DNA from: Clostridiales bacterium
GTDB lineage: Bacteria; Bacillota; Clostridia; Saccharofermentanales; Saccharofermentanaceae
Length of the DNA stretch: 53,377 bases
Assembly (NCBI GenBank): GCA_017617525.1
Contig: JAFZWA010000004.1
Location: forward strand, 1 to 53,377
Direction of reading: 5' to 3'
Under the pieces are notes generated by a model that had not been told where the DNA came from, ran no database searches, and was given only the letters and a program-made list of their open reading frames with translations. The position numbers and the translations under genes are program-made. This document shows, piece by piece, positions 19,246 to 27,265 of this stretch; within the stretch, counting starts at the first letter, position 1, and each line of letters starts with the position of its first letter.

Positions 19246-19274
19246 TAGACAAGCCGACTTTCGTGTAGTATTAT
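19246..19274 (+). promoter_or_regulatory. Promoter of tRNA-Gly-Arg
   Basis: TAGACA (19246-19251), 17-base spacer, TATTAT (19269-19274); each hexamer has one mismatch. Confidence 0.7.
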
Positions 19275-19314
19275 ATCTAGGCAAGTTTGCAAGATGACTA
19301 TGCGAAAGTTACTT

Positions 19315-19388
19315 GCGGGTGTAGTTCAATGGTAGAACTCCAGCCTTCCAAGCTGATCACGTGGGTTCGATTCCCATCACCCGCTCCA
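19315..19388 (+). tRNA. tRNA-Gly (anticodon TCC)
   Basis: GCGGGTG pairs with CACCCGC, then T and CCA. Anticodon loop CTTCCAA gives TCC. The outer pair of the anticodon stem is C-A (CCAGC against GCTGA), a small irregularity. Confidence 0.93.
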
Positions 19389-19426
19389 TGAATGACGATC
19401 CATCGTGATCGTCATTCTTACAACGT

Positions 19427-19503
19427 GGGTCCATAGCTCAGCTGGATAGAGCAACAGCCTTCTAAGCTGTGGGCCGGAGGTTCGAATCCCCCTGGGCTCA
19501 CCA
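19427..19503 (+). tRNA. tRNA-Arg (anticodon TCT)
   Basis: GGGTCCA pairs with TGGGCTC (two G-T wobbles), then A and CCA. Anticodon stem ACAGC/GCTGT with loop CTTCTAA gives TCT. The T stem GGAGG/CCCCC contains one A-C mismatch. A stem without T tract (19391-19416) separates it from tRNA-Gly and may guide processing. Confidence 0.92.
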
Positions 19504-19512
19504 TGTATGATC

Positions 19513-19542
19513 AAGGAGCAATCGAAAGATAGCTCCTTTTTT
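19513..19542 (+). terminator. Terminator after tRNA-Arg
   Basis: Stem AAGGAGC (19513-19519) with GCTCCTT (19532-19538), inner ATC/GAT closed by a GAAA tetraloop, followed by a T tract to 19542. Confidence 0.85.
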
Positions 19543-19575
19543 CATGCTTTCACTAAATTTTGTAGTATTTGTCGC

Positions 19576-19603
19576 TTCCGACCACATGATGTTGTGGTAT
19601 AAT
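19576..19603 (+). promoter_or_regulatory. Promoter of the topoisomerase operon with a dyad between -35 and -10
   Basis: Extended -10 TGGTATAAT (19595-19603) and weak -35 TTCCGA (19576-19581), spacer 16. The spacer holds a perfect inverted repeat, ACCACA (19581-19586), six bases, TGTGGT (19593-19598), placed like an operator. Confidence 0.5.
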
Positions 19604-19637
19604 CTTATGGATTATAAGTATGTGAGGTTATATATAT

Positions 19638-21623
19638 ATGCCAAGCAAGTCTTCGTATGGAAACGACACCATTACCGCGTTAAAAGGCGCGGATCGCGTT
19701 CGTAAACGTCCGGGCGTCATCTTCGGATCTGACGGCCTTGAGGGTTGCGAACACTCATTTTTCGAGATCTTAAGTAACTCGATCGACGAAGCAAGAGAAG
19801 GATACGGCAATAAGATCGAAGTCGTCCGTTATAAAGACGGATCGATCTCTGTTGAGGACTTCGGACGTGGTATCCCGCTTGACTACAATACAAAAGAGCA
19901 GCGCTTTAATTGGGAACTTGTTTACTGCGAGCTTTACGCCGGCGGTAAGTATAATAACGATACCGGCGAGAGCTATGAGTTCAGTTTGGGCTTAAACGGT
20001 CTCGGCGCCTGCGCCACGCAGTATTCTTCGGAGTACTTCGACGTTACCGTATTCCGTGACGGTTTCAAATACAGCCTGCATTTCGAAAAAGGCGAGAATA
20101 TCGGCGGTCTTTTGAAGGAGCCGACTCGCTTTAAGCGTACCGGTACGATCCAGAAGTGGAAGCCGGACCGTGAAGTATTCACAGATATCAACATCCCGCT
20201 CGACGCGTTCCTTCAGATCCTGAAGCGTCAGGCTGTCGTAAACAGCGGCGTTACATTCCTTCTTAAGGATGAGGAGAGCGGTGAAGAGTTTACTTTCTGC
20301 TATCCTTCCGGTATCGAAGGTTATGTCGCTGAGTTCAGCGGTGAAAAGGGTCTTTCTTCTCCGGCATCTTTCGATGGTATGGGAAGAGGTAAAGACAGAG
20401 CGGATAAGCCTGAATATAAGGTAAAGTGCCAGGTGGCTTTCTGCTTCAACAATGAGACGAATGTCCTTGAGTACTACCATAACTCGAGTTTTCTCGAGCA
20501 TGGCGGCGCTCCGGATAAAGCCGTGAGAAGTGCTTTTACCGCGGAGATCGACAGACAGATCCGCGCAAGAGACAAGTACAAGGCCAATGAGAGCAAGATC
20601 GTGTTCCAGGACATCGCGGACAGCCTGATCCTCGTCACCAGTTCTTTCTCGACACAGACAAGTTACGAGAACCAGACGAAGAAAGCGATCACGAATAAAT
20701 TCATCCAGGATTTCATGGCTGATTTGATCCGTCAGAAACTGGAAGTATGGTTCATCGAGAATAAGCCCGAGGGTGACCGTGTCGTCGAGCAGATCCTGAT
20801 CAATAAGAGATCCCGTGAGAATGCCGAGAAGACGCGTTTGAACGTCAAAAAGAAGCTCATGGGCAGCATCGATATCAACAACCGCGTTAAGAAGTTTGTT
20901 GACTGCAGAACGAAGGACGTAGAGCAAAGAGAGCTCTACATCGTAGAGGGTGACTCCGCTTTGGGCTCCTGTAAGATGGGCCGTGACGCCGAGTTCCAGG
21001 CGATCATGCCGGTAAGAGGTAAGATCCTCAACTGCTTAAAGGCAGATTACCCGACGATCTTTAAGAGTGAGATCATCACGGATCTCGTTAAAGTCCTCGG
21101 TTGCGGTGTTGAGATCCAGACAAAGCACAATAAAGATCTTTCCTCCTTTGACCTGTCGCTCCTTCGCTGGAACAAGGTCATCATCTGTACCGATGCCGAC
21201 GTCGACGGTTTCCATATCCGAACCTTGATACTGGCGATGATCTTCCGTCTGATGCCGACATTGATCCGTGAAGGAAAGGTCTTTATCGCGGAATCTCCGC
21301 TCTTTGAGATCACATACAGAAACAAAGGCGAAGAGAAGACGATGTTCGCTTATAACGAGAAAGAAAAGGCGGAGATCCTTCAGAAGTATCCTGCCGAGAA
21401 GTGCACGCTTCAGCGTTCCAAAGGTCTTGGTGAGAATGAGCCTGAGATGATGTGGGAGACGACCATGAATCCTGTCACGAGAAGACTCATCAAGGTCGTT
21501 CCGGGCGATGAAACGGCTACAATGGAGACATTTGAGCTCTTGCTCGGAGACAACCTGCAGGGTAGAAAAGAACATATCGAGCGTGATGGTCACCTTTACC
21601 TCGAGATGCTGGATGTAGACTGA
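19638..21623 (+). CDS. Divergent type IIA topoisomerase subunit B (ParE/GyrB-like)
   Basis: A 661-residue GHKL-ATPase/Toprim protein that would power strand passage with the next gene product. The ATPase motifs are present but altered: EILSNSIDEA (N47) and GLNGLGA where GyrB/ParE have GLHGVGA; the QTK loop (YENQTKKA) is kept. The Toprim part reads EGDSALGSCKMGRDAEFQA and CTDADVDGFHI, against the usual EGDSAGGSAKQGRDR; the catalytic Glu and DxD are kept. Length suits ParE (about 640-660). The substitutions suggest an extra, clade-specific pair and not the housekeeping gyrase; which of gyrase or topo IV activity it has cannot be told. GAGGT lies about ten bases before the ATG. parC-like follows after 20 bases. 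Confidence 0.85.
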   Translation: MPSKSSYGNDTITALKGADRVRKRPGVIFGSDGLEGCEHSFFEILSNSIDEAREGYGNKIEVVRYKDGSISVEDFGRGIPLDYNTKEQRFNWELVYCELYAGGKYNNDTGESYEFSLGLNGLGACATQYSSEYFDVTVFRDGFKYSLHFEKGENIGGLLKEPTRFKRTGTIQKWKPDREVFTDINIPLDAFLQILKRQAVVNSGVTFLLKDEESGEEFTFCYPSGIEGYVAEFSGEKGLSSPASFDGMGRGKDRADKPEYKVKCQVAFCFNNETNVLEYYHNSSFLEHGGAPDKAVRSAFTAEIDRQIRARDKYKANESKIVFQDIADSLILVTSSFSTQTSYENQTKKAITNKFIQDFMADLIRQKLEVWFIENKPEGDRVVEQILINKRSRENAEKTRLNVKKKLMGSIDINNRVKKFVDCRTKDVEQRELYIVEGDSALGSCKMGRDAEFQAIMPVRGKILNCLKADYPTIFKSEIITDLVKVLGCGVEIQTKHNKDLSSFDLSLLRWNKVIICTDADVDGFHIRTLILAMIFRLMPTLIREGKVFIAESPLFEITYRNKGEEKTMFAYNEKEKAEILQKYPAEKCTLQRSKGLGENEPEMMWETTMNPVTRRLIKVVPGDETATMETFELLLGDNLQGRKEHIERDGHLYLEMLDVD

Positions 21624-21643
21624 TTTAAGAAGAGAGAACGAAC

Positions 21644-23902
21644 ATGGCAAGAAAGAGTAAAAAAGACATAGCAGAGACACCGGAGAAAAACTCCCTGAAG
21701 AGCCAGTCACAGGGACTTCCGCCGTCTGATCCGACACTTCAGGATATTAACGATACCCTGGAATCGAACTTCATGCCTTACGCGATGAGTATCATCGTTT
21801 CGCGTGCGATCCCGGAGATCGACGGTTTTAAGCCGTCTCACAGAAAACTCCTTTACACGATGTACAAGATGGGTCTTCTTAAGGGTAACCGTACGAAGTC
21901 CAGTAACGTAGTCGGTCAGACCATGAAGCTCAATCCTCACGGCGATTCGGCGATCTACGAGACGATGGTCCGTTTGGCAAGAGGTAACGGCGCGCTCTTG
22001 CATCCTTACGTTGATTCCAAGGGTAACTTTGGTAAGCAGTATTCCCGCGATATGCAGTACGCGGCTCCGAGATATACCGAGGTCCGTCTCGAAAAGCTCT
22101 GTGAAGAGCTCTTTAAAGGCCTTGATAAGAACGCTGTAGATTTCGTAGACAACTACGACGGAACGATGAAAGAGCCTGTGCTCCTTCCGGCGACTTATCC
22201 GTCGATCCTCGTTAACAGTAACCAGGGTATCGCTGCCGGTATGGCTTCGAATATCTGCTCTTTCAACATTAAAGAGGTCTGCGAAGCGACGATCGCCTAC
22301 ATGAAGGATCCAACCGCGGATATCCTTGAGATCATGCCGGCGCCGGATTTCCCGGGCGGAGGCATCATCCTTTACGATGAGACCGCAATGCGTTCGATCT
22401 ATGAATCGGGAAAAGGACCTGTCCGCATCCGTTCGAAGTATTTTGCCGATAAGAAGAACAACCTGATCGAAGTTACCGAGATCCCGTATACGACAACCGC
22501 TGAGGCGGTCATCGATGAGATCACGGAACTCGTTAAGTCCGGTAAAGTCAAGGAGATCAACGATGTCCGTGACGAGACCGACCTTGACGGTTTAAAGATC
22601 TGTATCGAGTGCAAGAGAGGAACTGACCTCGATGCCCTGATGACAAAGCTCTTCCGTTTCACAAAACTGGAAGATGTCTTCTCCTGTAATTTCAACGTCC
22701 TGATCAACGGTTATCCGAGAGTTATGGGCGTAACTCAGCTTCTCGCCGAGTGGATTGTCTGGAGACGTTCCTGCCAGAAGAGAGAAGTTGTATTCGAGAT
22801 GGATAAGAAGAAGGACAGACTCCATCTTCTCGATGGTCTTGCCAAGATCCTTCTTGATATCGATAAAGCGATCGCGATCATTCGTAATACCGAACTCGAG
22901 GCGGATGTAGTTCCGAACCTCATGAAGGGCTTTGATATCGACAGCCTGCAGGCGGAGTACGTCGCGGAGATCAAACTCCGTAATATCAACCGTCAGTATA
23001 TCCTGAACCGTACCGCGGACAGAGAAAACCTCGCCAAAGAGATCAAGGACCTCGAGGATATCCTCAAGAAGCCGGAGCGTCTCGACGCGCTGATCATCAA
23101 GGCTTTGGAGAATGTCGCAAAGACATACGGCCAGGACAGAAAGACAGAGCTTCTCCGTGCCGAGGAAGCGGAGACATTCAATGTTTCCAATATGATCGAA
23201 GACTACAGACTGAAACTTTTCCTTTCCGATCACGGTTATATCAAGAAGATCGCGCTTACGTCGCTTCGTAACGCCGGTGACCTGAAGATCAAGGAAGATG
23301 ATGAGATCGTCATGGAGCTTGAAGGTACGAATAAGTCTGAGATCCTGTTCTTCTCCGATAAGGCGAACTGCTACAAGATGAAGGCGTTTGAGCTTCCGGA
23401 TACCAAGCCGAGCGAATACGGCGGATATCTGCCGAATGTTCTGCAGATGGAAGAAGGCGAAAAGATCATCTTCATGCATGTAGCCGATGACTTTAAGGGA
23501 AATGTGCTTTTCTCGTTTGAGAACGGTAAGATCAGCAAGATCCCGATGAGCGCTTACGAGACGAAGCAGAACAGAAAGAAGCTGATCCACGCGTACAGCG
23601 ATATTTCTCCGATCGTCTGCATCCGATATATTACTGAGGATGTCGACATGGCGGCGTTCTCAAATCTCAGAAAGGCGATCGTATTTAATTCGTCGCTGAT
23701 CCCGCTTAAGACCACACGTTCCTCACAGGGTGTTCAGGTCCTGACTAGTAAGAAGGGCAGCGTGATGACTGAAGTCAAGAGAGTCGAAGAGACTGATTTT
23801 ACAGATCCGGAGTACTATCGTGTCAGAAGACTTCCGGCGATCGGTTATTACCTGAAAGAAGAGACGATCGAGGACAGACAGTTGACACTGGGAGATCTGT
23901 GA
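21644..23902 (+). CDS. Divergent type IIA topoisomerase subunit A (ParC/GyrA-like)
   Basis: A 752-residue DNA breakage-reunion subunit. The N-terminal core begins MPYAMSIIVSRAIPEIDGFKPSHRK. The catalytic tyrosine is Tyr144 in AAPRYTEVRL (usually AAMRYTEARL), and the cleft motif reads PDFPGGG (usually PDFPTGG). The IAAGMASNI segment and coiled-coil tower follow. The C-terminal part (about 500-750) forms degenerate beta-pinwheel blades with no GyrA box (QRRGGKG), which argues against gyrase-type wrapping and negative supercoiling (inference). It is cotranscribed with the B-type subunit. A purine-rich AAGAAGAGAG precedes the ATG. Confidence 0.85.
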   Translation: MARKSKKDIAETPEKNSLKSQSQGLPPSDPTLQDINDTLESNFMPYAMSIIVSRAIPEIDGFKPSHRKLLYTMYKMGLLKGNRTKSSNVVGQTMKLNPHGDSAIYETMVRLARGNGALLHPYVDSKGNFGKQYSRDMQYAAPRYTEVRLEKLCEELFKGLDKNAVDFVDNYDGTMKEPVLLPATYPSILVNSNQGIAAGMASNICSFNIKEVCEATIAYMKDPTADILEIMPAPDFPGGGIILYDETAMRSIYESGKGPVRIRSKYFADKKNNLIEVTEIPYTTTAEAVIDEITELVKSGKVKEINDVRDETDLDGLKICIECKRGTDLDALMTKLFRFTKLEDVFSCNFNVLINGYPRVMGVTQLLAEWIVWRRSCQKREVVFEMDKKKDRLHLLDGLAKILLDIDKAIAIIRNTELEADVVPNLMKGFDIDSLQAEYVAEIKLRNINRQYILNRTADRENLAKEIKDLEDILKKPERLDALIIKALENVAKTYGQDRKTELLRAEEAETFNVSNMIEDYRLKLFLSDHGYIKKIALTSLRNAGDLKIKEDDEIVMELEGTNKSEILFFSDKANCYKMKAFELPDTKPSEYGGYLPNVLQMEEGEKIIFMHVADDFKGNVLFSFENGKISKIPMSAYETKQNRKKLIHAYSDISPIVCIRYITEDVDMAAFSNLRKAIVFNSSLIPLKTTRSSQGVQVLTSKKGSVMTEVKRVEETDFTDPEYYRVRRLPAIGYYLKEETIEDRQLTLGDL

Positions 23903-23947
23903 TACAAGATAAGTGCATCTTATGTGTATGAGGAGACAAACTGACAC

Positions 23948-25819
23948 ATGATGGAATTCGGCGGAAACTCGGTATCGATCGACAAGCCCCGTTCTATGGG
24001 TATGTGGATCATGATCGGACTTGGAATCGCAAGTCTTATCGCCATGTTTGCCATTATGGTCTTCATCAACAAAGATACGATGAGGCTTGCCGGCGTTATG
24101 CCCGGTTTTAACGAAGCTCTCGAAAAGCACGATTATACCGAGGCGCTTTCTATGTATCGAGACTTGAATGACGCGATCATCAACCGAGATCCCGGTGATG
24201 ACACCGACCTCAGCGAAGAGTATGAGATCCTCACACAGATGGAAGCGAAGGTAAATGAGCGTGTTACCCAGATCGAGGATAAGATCCGTTACGAACGTTA
24301 TACCCCTACACAGGATGATATCGCTTTCCTGGAAGGATTAAGCGAGCTGACCGGTGCCCGTATGACCAACTGGCTCACGGGTCTTTGTGAAGAGTTCCTG
24401 CGAGGAACGATCGAAAAGCCGACGTTGATGTTCATTTTCGATCAGCTTGAGAACCTCAGCAATATCGCTGCCGCGGCGAGACCTCTTCGTGCAGAGATCG
24501 ACCAGATCGAGCTCTCGCGTGGTGACGTTCAGAGCGCGGAGAGCCTGTTTGCTGACGGTGAGTATATCGAGGCGGTAAAGTACTACGAATACGTTATCTC
24601 CACTTCTGAAGGCTTTGTAAACGAGTTTGCGATCAAGCGCCTTGAGGATTGTAAAGAAGAGATGTATGAGCCGATGATGAAGATCGCGGATCATATGCTC
24701 GCCAATTTCCAGTATTATTCTGCGGAGACGCTTCTGTCGGACCTCGCAAGGATATTCCCGGATGATCAGATCATCCAGTCGAATCTCTTTATGGCGACGT
24801 CAAATACCTATCCGGTATCCGAGTATAAAGGATCGGTCGAGGTCATCTGCGTAAAACCGCTTATCGCCGACACGACCGTTGCTTTTGAAATGAACTATTC
24901 CACATCGACGGATTCATATTATATTACCGTTTCCGAGTTCCGCGCGATCCTTGAGAGCCTTTACGCCAAAAACTACTGTCTGATCGACCCGACTTCGATG
25001 GTCGATCTTGATAATGTCGGGTTTGTTACCGCGAAGGAGATCATGATCCCGCAAGGCAAAAAGCCCCTGATCATCATTCTTGAGGATTTCTCCTATACGG
25101 CGACCCGCGCGAAGTACGGTATGTGCCAGCGTCTCGTATTGAATGATATGGGTCAGGTCTGCGGCGAGTATGTCAACGCCGGCGGCCAGACGATCGTCAG
25201 CAGAAACAGTGAAGCGATCGGTATTCTGGATGCTTTTGTCGAGGAACATCCTGACTTTTCTTTTAACGGAGTAAAAGGTGTTATCTCGCTTACCGGATAT
25301 CAGTCGATCTTGGGTTACGTTACGGATGCCGACCAGGTGGACGACCGTAACAATGCGCTGGAAACCGCCGGAATGACGCCGATCGACCTTTCTCCTTCGG
25401 AGATCGAGGCAAACAGGGATACGGTCATTGCGATCGTTGAAAAACTGAAGGATTCGGGCTGGATCATGGCATCTTCCACTTACGGATTCATTAACGCAAA
25501 TCACTGTGAACTTCCGACGATCCAGAACGATACCGAAAAGTGGAGAACGCAGGTCGGCGCGATCACCGGACCGGTTTCGATCCTGGTATATCCGAACGGA
25601 GACTTCATCCGTGGTTCCGACCCGAGATGTGTGTACCTCAAAGATGAGGGATTCCGCGTATTCTTCGGTGCCGGACCGTCGCCTTATTACACTTATGGTG
25701 ATAACTACCTTTATTTCGACAGATGTATGTTGACGGGAGATACTCTCCGAAACGTCGATTACTCGAGACTTTTCAACAAAGAGGAGGTTTACGATGCAAC
25801 TCGTAAAAAGTCAGCGTAA
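23948..25819 (+). CDS. Membrane-anchored protein with degenerate polysaccharide-deacetylase (NodB-like) domain
   Basis: A 623-residue protein. After a short cytoplasmic start comes one membrane helix (about 18-42), then a long helical, TPR-like extracellular region (about 50-285; YTEALSMYRDL and YIEAVKYYEYV look like repeat helices). A C-terminal domain (about 330-600) has the strand order of NodB deacetylases: KPLIIILEDFSY in place of the metal-binding TFDDG, and GWIMASSTYGF in place of the HxxxH helix start. The metal ligands appear lost or changed, so catalysis is doubtful. It could be a wall-binding or inactive carbohydrate-recognition protein. It overlaps the transglutaminase-like lipoprotein gene by 26 bases, so the two probably act together. 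AGGAG lies twelve bases before the ATG. Confidence 0.6.
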   Translation: MMEFGGNSVSIDKPRSMGMWIMIGLGIASLIAMFAIMVFINKDTMRLAGVMPGFNEALEKHDYTEALSMYRDLNDAIINRDPGDDTDLSEEYEILTQMEAKVNERVTQIEDKIRYERYTPTQDDIAFLEGLSELTGARMTNWLTGLCEEFLRGTIEKPTLMFIFDQLENLSNIAAAARPLRAEIDQIELSRGDVQSAESLFADGEYIEAVKYYEYVISTSEGFVNEFAIKRLEDCKEEMYEPMMKIADHMLANFQYYSAETLLSDLARIFPDDQIIQSNLFMATSNTYPVSEYKGSVEVICVKPLIADTTVAFEMNYSTSTDSYYITVSEFRAILESLYAKNYCLIDPTSMVDLDNVGFVTAKEIMIPQGKKPLIIILEDFSYTATRAKYGMCQRLVLNDMGQVCGEYVNAGGQTIVSRNSEAIGILDAFVEEHPDFSFNGVKGVISLTGYQSILGYVTDADQVDDRNNALETAGMTPIDLSPSEIEANRDTVIAIVEKLKDSGWIMASSTYGFINANHCELPTIQNDTEKWRTQVGAITGPVSILVYPNGDFIRGSDPRCVYLKDEGFRVFFGAGPSPYYTYGDNYLYFDRCMLTGDTLRNVDYSRLFNKEEVYDATRKKSA

Positions 25820-26669
25820 AAAATCCGCCTTACTGCTTACGGCCATTATGTGTCTGAGTATGTTCTTCAGCGGATGCATGCTCCCGTTTAATAAGAGACA
25901 TGATTATGTCCGCGTTTATAATGAACAGGCGCTTTTTGACCTGATGTATACGGCTCTTTATAACTTTGAGGAAAACGTATATATCGAAACATCCTCTTAT
26001 GATGAGTTCATGAATATGTGGAATAAACTGAACGACCAGTTCGCGCTCCATTCCGCTTTCCGTGAAAAAGATGTTACTCTCGCAAGAAGAGATCTTGATG
26101 GTAAATGTCAGATCGAAATGCACATGGAGTTAAATGCGTGTGGCAAGGCGATGCAGTATCTTTACGCGAAGAACGTGAAAAAGTATCCGACGGAAGACGC
26201 GGAGCGTGTCGGTGAGGAGCTGCTTAGGATCAAGTCGGAGATCATTAACGACTCGCAGACGGAAGAAGAGAAGGTAAAAGCTATCCACGATTATCTAGTC
26301 ACGCATTGTGAATACGCGGTCGACGGAGACGTTGATACCTACGCCAGTGCGGACACTCTTCTGATTCAGGGAAAAGCACAGTGCCAGGGCTATTCGGAAG
26401 CATTCGCCGCGCTTTGCCTTTTGAGCGGGATCGAATGTAAAGTGATCTCGGGAACATCTACTTTCGGTTTTGGTGAAGGCGCGCACGCATGGTGCCAGGT
26501 CAGAGTCGGATATATCTGGTATCACGTTGACGTGACGTGGGATGATCCGATCCCGGATGTCGAAAACCTGGTGCGTTACGACTTTTATCTCAAAGGAGAT
26601 ACGATGATGAAAATGACGCACGACTGGTGCCCGTATTTCGAGGAATGCTTCACGGATTACGCGGCTTAA
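25794..26669 (+). CDS. Transglutaminase-like lipoprotein
   Basis: A 291-residue predicted lipoprotein: signal peptide with lipobox FFSGC (Cys28), a helical segment (about 40-160), then a transglutaminase-like (papain-fold) core. The catalytic triad is visible as Cys in AQCQGYSEAF, His in GAHAWCQV and Asp in HVDVTWDDP. Bacterial members act as cysteine proteases or crosslinkers at the cell surface; the substrate is unknown. GAGGAGG lies just before the ATG, which is inside the upstream gene (26-base overlap), indicating coupled expression with the NodB-like protein. Confidence 0.85.
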   Translation: MQLVKSQRKKSALLLTAIMCLSMFFSGCMLPFNKRHDYVRVYNEQALFDLMYTALYNFEENVYIETSSYDEFMNMWNKLNDQFALHSAFREKDVTLARRDLDGKCQIEMHMELNACGKAMQYLYAKNVKKYPTEDAERVGEELLRIKSEIINDSQTEEEKVKAIHDYLVTHCEYAVDGDVDTYASADTLLIQGKAQCQGYSEAFAALCLLSGIECKVISGTSTFGFGEGAHAWCQVRVGYIWYHVDVTWDDPIPDVENLVRYDFYLKGDTMMKMTHDWCPYFEECFTDYAA

Positions 26670-26714
26670 AAATTGAACTTTGTATTACGAAATTGTGATA
26701 TTTATGCTTTTTGC

Positions 26715-26743
26715 TAGACGAAGAAAATGGTTAACACTATAAT
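26715..26743 (+). promoter_or_regulatory. Promoter of the PH-domain / sirtuin / MutS-like unit
   Basis: TAGACG (26715-26720), 17-base spacer, perfect TATAAT (26738-26743), followed by GGGAGGTG before the next start codon. Confidence 0.65.
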
Positions 26744-26772
26744 AACAATAGGTTCATTTTGGGAGGTGCAAG

Positions 26773-27198
26773 ATGGCTAAAGTAGATAAGTTAAACGATT
26801 TTATCGTAGAGGAACAGATCATCTGGTCTGACAGAAAGAGAATCTTGGGCTTACCCTTGACGTTTACCAAATATTCTTTCAGTGAGAATCGTATGTTCAT
26901 TCAGAGAGGATTCTTCCGTGTGGTTAAGGACGAACTCCTGATGTACAGAATCCTTGATGTACGTCTGAAGAAGAATTTCTGGCAGCGTGTGTTTAAGGTT
27001 GGAACGATCGAACTGTCCACTGCAGACAAAACGACTCCGGTCATCCTTCTCGAGAACATTAAGAACCCTGACCGTACACGTGACGCGCTCAGCTCGATCG
27101 CTGAAAAAGAGCGTGATGAGAAGAGAGTTCTCGGTAAAGAAATGTTCGGTGCACTTCATGACGGAGCCATCGCTCACGATAATTTCGTCGAGTATTAA
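26773..27198 (+). CDS. Bacterial PH-domain protein
   Basis: A 141-residue soluble protein resembling the bacterial PH (bPH2/YdbS-like) domain. WSDRKRILGLPLTFTKYSFSEN leads into the strand FIQRGFFRVVKDELLMYRILDVRLKK, then FKVGTIELSTADKTTP and LLENIKNPDRTRDALSS. Such small PH proteins are common and mostly uncharacterised; some bind membranes or protein partners. It has no membrane segment of its own. GGGAGGTG gives a strong ribosome site. The sirtuin gene follows after 67 bases with no terminator seen. Confidence 0.78.
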   Translation: MAKVDKLNDFIVEEQIIWSDRKRILGLPLTFTKYSFSENRMFIQRGFFRVVKDELLMYRILDVRLKKNFWQRVFKVGTIELSTADKTTPVILLENIKNPDRTRDALSSIAEKERDEKRVLGKEMFGALHDGAIAHDNFVEY

Positions 27199-27265
27199 GA
27201 CAGCAATAACGAAAGATTTTAAAACAGCATCTGCTATGGCGGATCTGATTTAAAGGGGACAGATA

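Noticed and set aside
19391..19416. A terminator between tRNA-Gly and tRNA-Arg.
   Set aside because: The ten-base-pair stem AATGACGATC/GATCGTCATT has no T tract; CTTACAAC follows it.
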